Shown here: positions 40,351 to 50,780 of the stretch, piece after piece
How positions within the stretch are numbered: the first letter of the stretch is position 1
Layout of the letters: each line of letters opens with the position of its first letter
NCBI GenBank assembly: GCA_949358305.1
Contig: OX442314.1
Span: 57,359,369 to 57,423,368, forward strand
Length of the DNA: 64,000 nt
Direction: 5' to 3'
DNA from: Strigamia acuminata
Taxonomy: Eukaryota; Arthropoda; Chilopoda; Geophilomorpha; Linotaeniidae
Program-made: the position numbers and the translations under genes
Notes under the pieces: model-generated
Told to the model about the DNA's origin: nothing
What the model saw: only the letters and a program-made list of their open reading frames with translations
Database searches by the model: none

Positions 40351-43300
40351 AAAAAACCAGAGTAGTACATTATCCTCAGAAATAGAAAATGTTTTAAACG
40401 AAACTCTGAATAAATTAGTAATTCAAGATGAGGAAATTAAACGTCCTAATCGTAAAACTAGGAAAAGGAATCCAAAGTATGTATTTAAGGAACCTTATCC
40501 CAACACTCCTTTCTCGATGGAAGAGACTGAAAATCCATTTACATCATTCGATGACGATCTCTTTCCTGCGGATAAGGGGGACGAATCTTGGCGAGAGTCC
40601 TTGAATGCAATAATCGAAGACGCTATAAATCCTCCTGTTCGAGAGGAAACCACTAGTTCTAGTGGAGGAGTATGCGAAAGTTTGGAGGCAATGATGGAAA
40701 ATTTAGATATCTCCTCGAAATTATCTAGACATCATAGACTTCGTAAATATGTCAAAGAACATCAGCTCAAGAGAGCTGAAGTAGTTGAACGCATCAAACG
40801 TTTGGGAAACAGTATCGACGACCCCCGAATGAAAGTAACAATAGGTGGACTCACCTACAATGCTTTAATGGATTCAGGAGCCACCCAATGTTTTATTGGA
40901 TTACAATTACTTGATAGTACTTGTGCTTCCCCTGACTTCATTCAAGATTGTCCACGAAATATGAAAGTGTGTGCCGTCGGTATAACTCATATCCCTCTAG
41001 GACAAATAACCCTTTGTGTTCAATGGGCAGATGGAGTAGAATTCACTCCAATGAATTTCATCATTTTAGACCGAAATGTGTGTGGCCTAATTTTAGGGCA
41101 CAATTTTATGCGTCGTACAACAATTAATTTAAATCCAGCACGAGCTGTATTTGACTGTGACAACAAACCTGGTTGGACTGCGCCTTACGTAGATAATGAA
41201 TTTAATGACAGTCTAGCGAGGTTACGCACACTAAAAGACGACGGAACAGTCACTCATACACCCGACAATTGGGAAGAATTGTTGGTGAAAGATTGTGATT
41301 GCTCCAACGAAGAAAAGGCCAAATTACTAGAAGTAATTTCCGGAATCAAACACGTCTTTCGGGACAAAGTTGGTTGTACGAACCTTGCTAAACATAAAAT
41401 TACGTTTAAAAAGGACGCGAAATGGAAAAAACAACCGTTTCGCATGTACAATCCAGCTAAAATTGCGATTATGACCAAACTAGTTGAAGAGCTAGAAGCA
41501 GAGAATCTCATTGAGAAATCTACGGGACCTTACATAAGTCATCCCGTAATAGTTGCCAAACCAAATGGCACATATAGGTTATGTATTGATTACCGATGGC
41601 TAAATGCGATCACCGAAATCAATGCAATCCAAATGCCCAGTATTGATTTGCTCATGCACAATACTAACCAGGCAAAATACTTCACCTCACTTGACCTTAC
41701 AAAAGGATATTATCAAGTAGAGATGGAAGACGAAGATAAGCAGAAAACTGCTTTCTATACTCCGAAAGGCAACTATCAATTTGTACGTATGCCATTTGGG
41801 TTATGTAACGCGCCTTGTACATTTCAAGCCCTAATGGAACAAGTTATGGGTGACGCGTTATATAAACATGCATTAGTCTATTTAGACGATGTAATTATCT
41901 TTTCTCAGACTTGGGACCAACATCTCGGTCACATTAAAGATGTCTTAGAACGACTAGACAAAGCAAACTTGTCCGTAAATAAAGAAAAGTCTAAGTTCGG
42001 CAGAACTACATTAAAATTTCTGGGACACCTAATCACCCCAAATGGATTGGCCCCAGATCCAGATAAAATCGCGTCAGTGCGAAAATTTCCAACCCCAAAA
42101 ACATCGAAAGATGTTCAGAGGTTTCACGGATTGGCAAATTTCTTTAGGAAGTTTATTCCTAACCACGGTGAAATTGCTACTCCACTGACTAGCATAATGC
42201 ATGAGAAAGCGACTTTTGTCTGGGGACAAGAGCAAATGGACGCTTTCGAAAGGATTAAAGACATCTTATGCGACGAAACTCAAGTTTTGTTAATGCCTAA
42301 CATGCTCGAACCCTTTGTGATTCTAACAGACGCTTCACATTCAGGATTAGGAGCGGTGTTATGCCAAGATGTGGACTTTCTTGACAAAAACAAGGACAAA
42401 TGGATTAAAACTCCAAGACCCGTAGCTTACGCTAGTTGCGTACTTCGAGGAGCTGAGCAACGTTACACTACTCCCGAACTAGAGTGTTTAGCTGTAGTAT
42501 GGGCTGTAGAACGTTTCCGCCCCTACATAGAGTACACATCTTTCACCCTGGAGTCAGATGCAGAAGCCTTAAAATGGCTAATGGGAACGCCAGAACCTTC
42601 TGGTCGTTTTGGCCGATGGGCAATTAAACTGCAATGCGGCGCCTTTAAAATTAAGTATCGTTGTGGTACTCAAAATCAAGTCGCAGACGCATTTTCAAGA
42701 GCTCCTTTGAGCATTGAAGACATTCCGAAGGATGATTATATCGAACCCACGGAAATAACTCAATTCTGGCCCGAGTGGGACGGAAATAAAGAAGTTACTC
42801 GTAGAGAAGAACCAAAACCCTGTCAGTTCTTAACAAACGTGTCAATAAAGTTTGATTATTCCAAAAAATTAGATAATTCTTTGGAAAAGGGGGAGAAAGG
42901 TCATGTAGAACCAGAAACTTTATTTAGTGCTTTAACCGAAGTACTAAGTATAGTTCCTCCTACCAGAGCGGAAATCATCGAAGCTCAGCTCAAAGATTAC
43001 GAATGTAGAAAAATAATAACTCATCTAAAATTAGATGAAGTTGAGCAAAAGAAAAATAAGAAAACCAAGCGATGGATGAAAGACATCAAAGGCTACCAAC
43101 TAGATTTCAAAGAAAATCATGATAATGAAGATGAGAATAGTAATGATTCTGAAATGTTAATCTTCTTCAAACCAACATTTGAAGAAGAATTAAATGATTC
43201 CGGCAACGGATTTAAAGCGGTGATTCCACCTTCGTTAGTACGACGAGTATTGTTCGCATGCCACGGACATCCGTTAAGTGGACACGCAGGGATGAGTAAA

Positions 43301-44647
43301 ACGCTCGAACGAGCGAAACTCATCTATTATTGGCCTAAAATGAGCAAAGACACGTGTAATTATGTTCGTAGTTGTGTTCATTGCCAACAATACAAACCTA
43401 GTCAACACCGCAAGCACAGAGCGAGTTATACTCCTCACAATATGGCACAGCCATGGGAAGTTCTTTGTTTAGACTTCATGGGTCCCAAACCCGCTGGTCA
43501 ATACCAACATAAATATATTTTAGTAGGAATTGATCAATGTACTAAATGGGTAGAATTAGCCCCATTAAGCAAGGCTTCAAGTGAAGCAATTATAACAAAG
43601 TTAGGTGATATCGTACATAGATGGGGATACCCCAGAAAAATTATCAGTGATAATGGAAAACAGTTCGCATCCACCATCTATGAGGGTTTCTGTAAAAGGC
43701 ATAACATTAAAATGACTCATATAAGTCCTTATCATGCTCAGGCCAACCCCACAGAACGGGCTAACAGAGATATCAAAATAATGCTTGCAATTTATTCTGA
43801 TGTGCACTCTCACTGGCCACGTTTTCTGAATGAATTTGCATTTGCATCCAGAACGGCAAAATCCGAAGCAACCGGATCGACGCCATTTTTATTAAATACG
43901 GGAAGAATAGTAACACTACCTTTCGACCCGCGAATTATTCAACACGCGAATAAATTCGATAAAAATAACCCTGAGGAATTCGTGTTTAATTTACTCGGGA
44001 TTTTACGAAGAGCACATCAAGAAATGCACCGTAGGATCCAACTAAATTACGAGAAACACGACAGAATTCACCGTAATAAATTTCATATTTGCAAATATGA
44101 AGTAGGTGATTTAGTCTGGAAGAATACACATATTCTTTCCAATCAAGACAAAGGCATTACTAAAGGATTTGCTGAAAAACGAGACGGACCGTGGGAAATC
44201 ACGGCCGTATTAACAGGAGGTGCTTACGCCTTACGAAAATTATTAGATGATTCAATTGAACCATCAATAAATACGGATGATCTCACCCCGTATATCCCTT
44301 CATACCCGATTGAGACATGGACTCTGGGTCAGAAAAAAGGAAAACTGGAAGATCATCCAAACCCTGATTGGATGTCGTCAAATTCCGAATTTAACGAGTC
44401 TAATTCACAGGAATTAGATAATCAAGATATGGAAGAAACCCCTCGTGAAAATCTTGAACAAGAAGAAAGAATAATTCCTACCTCAAATGAAAATGGAAAC
44501 GAGATTACCGATCCACGAAGTAATAACTCAAATAAACGGAAGCGAACAGCTGACCTTCCGGAGATAATCTCGAGACCGAAAAGAACTTCGAAGCCAAATC
44601 CGAAATATACTACGGATTTTGTGCAGATGATTCAAGAACGTCGTTAA
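40322..44647 (+). CDS. pol: Pol polyprotein (PR-RT-RNase H-IN), unit A2
   Basis: Same extent and motifs as in unit A1 (first ATG at 40517). The protease DSGA, RT YLDD, RNase H TDAS, and the integrase HHCC finger and DD(34)E set are all intact. Two residue differences are visible: Cys in place of Arg in the RNase H segment YAS(C)VLRG, and Pro in place of Arg in the integrase segment GPK(P)AGQ. Neither is a catalytic residue, although the Cys replaces a residue close to the RNase H core. Expressed only through the frameshift. Confidence 0.95.
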   Translation, partial: LIEGVAKNPLKNQSSTLSSEIENVLNETLNKLVIQDEEIKRPNRKTRKRNPKYVFKEPYPNTPFSMEETENPFTSFDDDLFPADKGDESWRESLNAIIEDAINPPVREETTSSSGGVCESLEAMMENLDISSKLSRHHRLRKYVKEHQLKRAEVVERIKRLGNSIDDPRMKVTIGGLTYNALMDSGATQCFIGLQLLDSTCASPDFIQDCPRNMKVCAVGITHIPLGQITLCVQWADGVEFTPMNFIILDRNVCGLILGHNFMRRTTINLNPARAVFDCDNKPGWTAPYVDNEFNDSLARLRTLKDDGTVTHTPDNWEELLVKDCDCSNEEKAKLLEVISGIKHVFRDKVGCTNLAKHKITFKKDAKWKKQPFRMYNPAKIAIMTKLVEELEAENLIEKSTGPYISHPVIVAKPNGTYRLCIDYRWLNAITEINAIQMPSIDLLMHNTNQAKYFTSLDLTKGYYQVEMEDEDKQKTAFYTPKGNYQFVRMPFGLCNAPCTFQALMEQVMGDALYKHALVYLDDVIIFSQTWDQHLGHIKDVLERLDKANLSVNKEKSKFGRTTLKFLGHLITPNGLAPDPDKIASVRKFPTPKTSKDVQRFHGLANFFRKFIPNHGEIATPLTSIMHEKATFVWGQEQMDAFERIKDILCDETQVLLMPNMLEPFVILTDASHSGLGAVLCQDVDFLDKNKDKWIKTPRPVAYASCVLRGAEQRYTTPELECLAVVWAVERFRPYIEYTSFTLESDAEALKWLMGTPEPSGRFGRWAIKLQCGAFKIKYRCGTQNQVADAFSRAPLSIEDIPKDDYIEPTEITQFWPEWDGNKEVTRREEPKPCQFLTNVSIKFDYSKKLDNSLEKGEKGHVEPETLFSALTEVLSIVPPTRAEIIEAQLKDYECRKIITHLKLDEVEQKKNKKTKRWMKDIKGYQLDFKENHDNEDENSNDSEMLIFFKPTFEEELNDSGNGFKAVIPPSLVRRVLFACHGHPLSGHAGMSKTLERAKLIYYWPKMSKDTCNYVRSCVHCQQYKPSQHRKHRASYTPHNMAQPWEVLCLDFMGPKPAGQYQHKYILVGIDQCTKWVELAPLSKASSEAIITKLGDIVHRWGYPRKIISDNGKQFASTIYEGFCKRHNIKMTHISPYHAQANPTERANRDIKIMLAIYSDVHSHWPRFLNEFAFASRTAKSEATGSTPFLLNTGRIVTLPFDPRIIQHANKFDKNNPEEFVFNLLGILRRAHQEMHRRIQLNYEKHDRIHRNKFHICKYEVGDLVWKNTHILSNQDKGITKGFAEKRDGPWEITAVLTGGAYALRKLLDDSIEPSINTDDLTPYIPSYPIETWTLGQKKGKLEDHPNPDWMSSNSEFNESNSQELDNQDMEETPRENLEQEERIIPTSNENGNEITDPRSNNSNKRKRTADLPEIISRPKRTSKPNPKYTTDFVQMIQERR

Positions 44648-45247
44648 AAGATTCTAAATATAAAAAAAAAAAGGGAATATTCTAGAAGATATTGATTTAA
44701 TTCAGATATTGAATATTCAAATCGAAATTCGCGAAGTCACCTGATAAATTATGACCCCGGGTGGAGAGTAAAAGATTCGTTCTATATTCAGTCTTCTAAC
44801 ACACACGTGAGAGAAGAAGAACTTCGTCGAATTCAACAAAAATCACGGTCAAACGCGTTGACATTGTTAACGGTTAATCAACGAATACAGGTATTATGAT
44901 CATGCATATAAAGTTATATATATATATCATGAATTTCTTTGAATATTCGAAGAAATACGAACCAGCGGAATTCGTTTATTAGCGGCGGAGGATTTGAAAG
45001 CCACGTGCTCTAAACTCCAAGTTGTCGTCGAGGCGACCACGCTCATAATTCTACAAGCTACGCTCCTAAAGGAAGCAGGACATTTTCGTAAGTTCGATAA
45101 AATTATCAATACACGAAAAGTATGAAATTATAAACGAATTACAAAAATAAAATTCGTAAATTCAGTAACGCACTTTCTCAATAGAGGGCGCGCGCATACC
45201 AAAAGTATTACAAATAAAACTAAGACGTTTTTTATATTTGTAGAATT
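44648..45247 (+). other. Pol-ORF3 spacer with splice acceptor, unit A2
   Basis: Same sequence layout as 33125-33724. The predicted acceptor TTTTTTATATTTGTAG ends at 45243, four bases before the ORF3 ATG. Confidence 0.55.
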
Positions 45248-46846
45248 ATGGTCAAGAAGATACCAATTAAAAAGCGGCGAATCGTGATTCAGTCGAGCTC
45301 TTCAGAGGAAGACGACACGCCAACAGCCAACCCGACCATCGTAACGGTCCCGGGAGCGCCAAACACTCCTATTGTGCTCGACCAAAAAGGATGGGACATA
45401 TTAACCTGGGCCCGAAACAACCCAGATGCCCTCCCAAAGGAAATTCGCCCAAAGACGACTGTACCCAAAACGGCGATGGAGGTTACCCAAGAAACCTTTA
45501 TTATTCCAAAAAAGGACAGTTTCTCCAAAAGCCATCCTTTACAGCCGATCCATAAACCAAGTACGAGTCGAATGGAAGATTCGTCGACCTCTCATGAGAG
45601 AAGTCTGGACGAGATTGTCAAATTAGAGGCAAATCGAAATCCCGAGGGAAATCGCCACCAAGACAACAAACGCAAACAGCGAGAGTACGTTCATTACGAC
45701 TCGCCGCCACCCACAACTTCGCGCGAAGTAGTGTATACCCCTAGATATAATACGGCTAGAGGAAAACGTACGTTTGTGTCCACCAGAGCCCCCAAACTGC
45801 AGCCGATGACTGCTCAACAAAGAGCAGCTAATAAGCAAGAAAAGGCACTACGTCGAAAAGCCGCCTGCGATCGCGACCTGGAATTGGGAATTCCACACGA
45901 CAATTTGGAACTCGCGAAGGGCGAAATACCGTGCCCTTTTTGCTTCGGGGTCGGCTGGATGTCCGGCTCCGGGACCGGATGCCATTTGGCATCGTGCGGT
46001 AATTGTCTCGGAACGAAACGACGATTAAAAATCCAACCCTGGAACCCCAAGTTTGTTTCATTTGTGGTTAAAGGGTTGTTCGATCCACAACCCCGAAAAT
46101 GGGCAACCTGCCACCTTTGTAAAGCTTTATTGTCTAACGATGGCAAAGCTGTATGCGAGGATCCCGAATTTATGAATTCGCGAAGAACGCCCCTTGGCCT
46201 TCAAATGGGTGTGGAAAAAATGCCAAGTGTTGTCTGCGCAGATAGCGCGACCCAAACGGAAGAAGCCGTATTAGTCCCCATGCCAAACGTTGTGGAACAC
46301 GGAATTTCGAACGAGTTCTTAATTGAACCTTACCAAGTTCCTCCGAACACCAAGATAGGACAGTTATTCGTTTGGGAGGTCGAATACTACTACCCCATCG
46401 TAGCTCGACTTGCGATAATAATTTCTCGCCAATTGATTACGGGTCTTCCCGATCAAATAACGGTAGGATACGTGACCAGGATCATGCAAATGATATTGAA
46501 TCCACGTCGCGTTGAGGGCTTCAACATTTTGGAGCACCTTTGGAATCTACTTGTGGGAAAAATCGCAGATGAGATGAGAAATCAAATATGCGAAGGCTGG
46601 ATCCTGGTGATTGACATCTACGAAGATCTCAAAAAGATGATCAATGAAGAATACGGATCGACTGATCAGCCTGAAGCAGGGGATAAAACACCCGAGACAC
46701 CCGTCACCACGGAAGTTGTCGCGACCACTGCATTTTTCATAGATCGACAACCGGAAGAACCTCTTCCCGCCAAGAAACGTGGCAAAAGTTCCTCTTCTAA
46801 GGATAGGCAAAAGCCCGCCACGGAGACCGGAAAAGGTCAAGATTAA
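45248..46846 (+). CDS. ORF3 of unknown function, unit A2 (532 aa)
   Basis: Same protein as the A1 ORF3 with a 12-bp in-frame deletion near 46608 that removes four residues (LPPV) after the GWILV segment. The deletion lies between short GGT repeats, as expected for slippage. It removes part of the W...LP pattern shared with the minus-strand element, so the longer A1 form is probably ancestral. Other changes are Thr for Ala, Arg for Gln, Cys for Tyr, Glu for Lys and Tyr for Asp. ORF3 thus shows more replacements than the 2.6-fold longer pol, a hint of weaker constraint or faster change. Confidence 0.88.
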   Translation: MVKKIPIKKRRIVIQSSSSEEDDTPTANPTIVTVPGAPNTPIVLDQKGWDILTWARNNPDALPKEIRPKTTVPKTAMEVTQETFIIPKKDSFSKSHPLQPIHKPSTSRMEDSSTSHERSLDEIVKLEANRNPEGNRHQDNKRKQREYVHYDSPPPTTSREVVYTPRYNTARGKRTFVSTRAPKLQPMTAQQRAANKQEKALRRKAACDRDLELGIPHDNLELAKGEIPCPFCFGVGWMSGSGTGCHLASCGNCLGTKRRLKIQPWNPKFVSFVVKGLFDPQPRKWATCHLCKALLSNDGKAVCEDPEFMNSRRTPLGLQMGVEKMPSVVCADSATQTEEAVLVPMPNVVEHGISNEFLIEPYQVPPNTKIGQLFVWEVEYYYPIVARLAIIISRQLITGLPDQITVGYVTRIMQMILNPRRVEGFNILEHLWNLLVGKIADEMRNQICEGWILVIDIYEDLKKMINEEYGSTDQPEAGDKTPETPVTTEVVATTAFFIDRQPEEPLPAKKRGKSSSSKDRQKPATETGKGQD

Positions 46847-47206
46847 GCTGTATTTCGAATTTAAAAATAGCAGTTTATTTGTTTGATTCTGTGATAAAAG
46901 AATATAATATGTAACCGAAAATTACTTTAACTAAGATTTTTGTAAGAAGTGCTTCCTCGATATAAGAGAATGACTTCATGTTTATTTTTTTAATAACCAA
47001 ATTATTTTTATAACCGTCTCTGTAAGAAAAAAATAAAAACAATTTTTGAGCATCCTAATGATAAGAACATGTTTATTAAAAACACTCATGGGCCTTATAA
47101 ATATTGGAAATAAAATATTTATTAATATGGATGAATTTGACACAAATGATATTCCTAAAGAATAACATAAAATATAAGAGTATATGTTTAGTTATTAAGG
47201 GGGATG
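46847..47206 (+). other. 3' untranslated region and polypurine tract, unit A2
   Basis: AT-rich without a gene. AAGGGGGA at 47197-47204 precedes LTR 3. Confidence 0.75.
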
Positions 47207-48855
47207 TGTGACAAATTAGTCATAGATGGCGCCACTAGTACTAGCGGCAAATTCAACCTCGAACTTACTATTCGCCGCAGAAATAGTTCACAGACATATT
47301 ATTATGTTTGTTACGATTAAATGTAATCTAAATCGATGATATAAAGTTATATTATCAATATTCAATAAGATAAAGCAGGTATTCTTGCTTTATCACGGGT
47401 ACGCGACATGAAACCCATTTTTAGAATGCATTTCCGTTCTGTGTATCCATTTCCTGTCCCCGGTATCCAGTTCCGGTTTATACTAAAAGATTAGCATAAT
47501 CCCAATTTGCATCTCCGTATCCACTTCCTGCGATACGAGATTGGTGGAATTTAATCCCACCAAGTATAAAACTCCCTGACAACAGGAAGTTAAGTTAGTT
47601 CTTGATTTCTGGTTATTTGGTATGTTCCGCATGTCAAATAACTGTTTCTTACTCAGGGCATGGGCCTACCGGTCCATGCATAGCATGGCTCTGCTGAGCC
47701 ATGCAACCCCCGTCAACTGAAGGCGAAGTTCGGACTGTTAATGTTTCCGTCAAACGGTCTTGCCGAGGAGAAAGCCTCCCGCATAAGTATCCTCGTGGTC
47801 GGACAATAGAATCACGTGTGATACCAAAGTATTTAGTAACCGTCAGTAGCACTGTTACTGCAAGAGATTGACTCCATCACCTGATGGTGCCAAAGCAGTC
47901 TGCATGCAAAACATGCAGTTACCGCCAGTAGCACTATGTGTTTGGGAAAGTTATATCTCTTCGGTGATGGTGCCAAAGCAGTCTACTTATGAGTAGTATC
48001 TCGGGTGATTAATTCTGTTGTGCAGAACTGCGGGCTATATCCCCCTGAATACCAGTGCCGTCTCTCACCGCACTGTTATTTAGGGCACGCGCGATACTGT
48101 TCTGCTCAGCAAGGCGAACTTTGACGGCAATTGTGTGTTGCGATGTTTAACCTTTATTATGTTTTGTAGTTGATAATAAACCTTAATTGTTTAAACTTGG
48201 CAACAAGCTAACAACCGAAATAAGTCACGAGACTTATTTCACTGTATGACGAATCAAATTCGTAACAATAAATTGAATACAATTTATTGAGTTAATTTAT
48301 TAAACTCACAACATCGCGAATTAAATATAATTCGCAAGCGGAACCTTGGCAAATAAATGACTTCATTTATTCATTACCAAATTCCAACTTCAGTTGTGGC
48401 GGTGCACATGAGTCAACCGCACCTCTCGGATCGAACCAACAGCATTACACGGACCATTACACCATACGAACCCGGAACGCGAACGAAGCAGTTCCATGAT
48501 TACGGAGCACCGACGGAAGCCGCGAGGACACAGCCAGCCCGGCTATCTGATGACATCTATACTCGGTCGAGCGGGCGTTTTGCCGTTCCCGAACCCAGGA
48601 TCACCATTAACCGTAATCATATTATTTTAGGGCTGTTTTACAGCCAAGCTCATGTATAGTTTAACTTGTATTTAACTTGCCAAATGTCGGCATTAGAAAT
48701 TGTATAACTTTTAGATTTGATTCTATTGTTTGACAACAATAAATGTAGTGTTTTGAGAAACTTGTTGTCTTTATTTTATCTCGTATTAATCACTTATTCA
48801 CGCGACTTATACCCGGTACTATCATGCGATAGGAGTTGTGGTCGTCACCGTCACA
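47207..48855 (+). repeat. LTR 3 of the Ty3 array (1649 bp)
   Basis: Same length as LTR 1 and lacking the 5-bp insertion of LTR 2. Private changes include CAAATAAATG for CGAATAAATG near 48350 and CAAGCTCATG for CAAGTTCATG near 48648. It ends GTCACA and is followed by CCCA. Confidence 0.93.
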
Positions 48856-49136
48856 CCCATCAGATGGGTGGGCCGAACACGGCAGATGAGTGGCCGAACA
48901 CGGCAGATGGGTGGGCCGAACACGGCAGATGAGTGGCCGAACACGGCAGATGGGTGGGCCGAACACGGCAGATGAGTGGCCGAACACGGCAGAGGGATGG
49001 GCCGAACACGGCAGATGAGTGGCCGAACGCGGCGTACGTGTGGGCCGAACGACTCAGTATCGGCGCACCATAGTTGCGCGGTACCGTGTTTTCGCTATAC
49101 CGGGCCGTTCGGCCGTTCATCCTTTTACCACGTGCC
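48856..49136 (-). mobile_element. Foldback (FB-like) transposon, right arm
   Basis: The outer ~110 bp mirror the left arm, ending CCTTTTACCACGTGCC. The inner part (48863-49040) is a regular tandem array: four 43-bp dimers, each made of a 22-bp unit GATGGGTGGGCCGAACACGGCA-like (split here by its variants) and a 21-bp unit with GATGAGTGGCCGAACAC. The array is more regular than the left arm, which suggests recent unit expansion. The first four bases after LTR 3 are the Ty3 target duplication. Confidence 0.85.
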
Positions 49137-49145
49137 GTAGATGAC
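49137..49145. repeat. Target-site duplication of foldback element, right
   Basis: GTAGATGAC, matching 23829-23837 exactly although the two copies are now 25 kb apart. Confidence 0.88.
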
Positions 49146-50056
49146 ACCCATCTCGTTGGCAATCTCTACCTCTACAGAAGTTTAATTTAAAAAAATTATG
49201 AATTATTTTTGTGGGGTTTATATAAATTCGTTGCGAATGCGAAGAATGGCCGACAAGAGGCTATGTGACATTACTCTGGTACATGGAATATACACAGAAT
49301 AAACCAGGGGTCGGCAAGTAATTGTAAGTGGGGTCCGGATACTATTGAAAAATTTTTATTGAGGTCCAGAAAAAAAAAATTTATAATACTTACTAGACTT
49401 AAATTTTTTTGACTCATTTAAGTAATTATATAAAACTAAAAAAACTTCCTAAAAACCCAAGAAAACGGAAAAAAAAAACACTTAAAAACCTTACTAAAAA
49501 TCTAAGAAAACGGGAAAAACGCTGAATAACTAAATAAATCTCCCAATAAACACATACAATTCAAAAAATAACTGTAACACCTAAAAAACACGAAAAAAAA
49601 ACAGGAAAAACAAGAAAAAAAACACCGAAAAACCAAAGAAACCGAGGGGAAAACGTCGCTAAGACGACATGTCGCTACAATGTCACCGCGGTCCAAGTTT
49701 CGACCTTCCGCGGTCCAGATTCGGAAAATTTGATTTCCTAATTCCAAATGATAATATCGATGGAATGTAATGTACGTAGTGATTTTGCAGATCGTAACTT
49801 TTACTTTACAGTGTTTGCAATGGGTGTAAACTGCTGTCACCACAGAACAATCGATTTAGTCACATTGATTAAATAAATTACCCAAGCGGCAAATAAAATC
49901 AAAATATTTTTACTTTTTCATCATTATTTGAAACTTTCTTTGATTATTACACGTCGTAAAGACGTCCAGAGGAACGTTGTGACAACGTATTCACAAGGAG
50001 AGATTTCTAAGTCATTTAATTGATTAACTTTGTCATTCCCGCACAATCCTGTCATC
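49146..50056. repeat. Spacer containing a truncated inverted hAT MITE copy
   Basis: From 49305 (CAGGGGTCGGCAAGTAATT) to about 49724 the sequence is an inverted and longer relative of the MITE at 3022-3269: it has the same terminus, a GGGGTCCGGA block, a long A-rich middle, and a GCGGTCCAAGTTTCGACC block. The other terminus is missing. The rest has no gene; 49740-50056 may hold the promoter of the gene that follows. Confidence 0.65.
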
Positions 50057-50776
50057 ATGAAATTCATTGCGGACGTGCCAAGCTTCCAGCACATTGCGTC
50101 CGTCGAAATTGCGGTTCATTTATGGAGAAATTACATAAACACTCGAAATGACGACGACTGGGATGTAGACAGCGCATTGTGCGATGATTGGTCAACAATT
50201 GTAATTGAACTTTGCAATCAAGTGGACGTTTTGGCCATTCCAAAATATTCTAATCCGTTGTTGCACCTTTTTATCAGACACGTTGGAAACGAACTTTACA
50301 ATTGGTTCGTCTATTTCATAAGCAAAGTGTTTGACGATGACGATGTCACACCTCAATCAGCAAAACGCTTAACAAAGTGCAGCCGCTGGACGGTGAATGG
50401 ACGACTGGACAAAACCCAATCAGCGCGAAATCTTTCGCACTCAAAAGATTTGTCAGTGGAGCAAAAATTTGACATTTCTTGCATGTTTTGTTTGCAAGAT
50501 CGAGTGAAAGATCTTTGGGACGAACATTCGGAACATATGAAACAACTTTTTGAAGAAACTAATCCGGACGACAATAGTTTAAAATCCCAAATGCGGAGAT
50601 TTTGGATGGAACATTCGTCTGGAATCGACTCGATAAGTCCCGACACCAAATCCGAAATGTGTGCGAAGTCCGTGGGATTCGTTAACCATAGCGCGGTGCA
50701 ATATTTCTGGACACTGATGACCCACGACGACAGAAACGATTTACTCGTGCAATTTTTCCAGCCGGCAAATCACTTC
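50057..50776 (+). pseudogene. 5' part of an unrecognised gene, split by a solo LTR
   Basis: I choose the ATG at 50057 (MKFIADVPSF), because the longer frame starts with TTG. About 240 residues are encoded, rich in Asp, Trp and His, with a helical look and no signal peptide or membrane segment. The frame runs into the LTR inserted at 50781. Taking out the LTR and one GATA copy puts this part in phase with 51746-52410, so both were one gene of roughly 460 residues without introns. No family is recognised. An intronless frame could mean a transposon-borne or processed gene. Confidence 0.6.
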
Positions 50777-50780
50777 GATA
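50777..50780. repeat. Target-site duplication of solo LTR, left (GATA)
   Basis: GATA before TGTGAC; repeated at 51742-51745. Confidence 0.8.

Larger units (their letters stand above)
24178..48855 (+). mobile_element. Tandem Ty3/gypsy array: LTR-unit A1-LTR-unit A2-LTR
   Basis: Three LTRs (24178-25826, 35696-37349, 47207-48855) enclose two internal regions with identical gene order: gag, pol by -1 frameshift, and ORF3. All six reading frames are open. The units differ by only about a dozen coding changes plus one 12-bp deletion in the second ORF3. The period is about 11.52 kb. The outer flanks carry a 4-bp target duplication. An LTR-LTR unequal crossover between sister chromatids or allelic copies would give this arrangement. 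Near-identity of the LTRs means a recent insertion. Confidence 0.93.

Noticed and set aside
24178-48855. The two Ty3 units as an assembly duplication artefact
   Set aside because: They differ at scattered coding sites, a 12-bp ORF3 deletion and a 5-bp LTR insertion, and only the outer borders carry the target duplication. A mis-assembly of one copy would give identical units.
48863-49040. CRISPR-like array
   Set aside because: The units are contiguous 21/22-bp tandem repeats without unique spacers, lying in a transposon arm of eukaryotic DNA.
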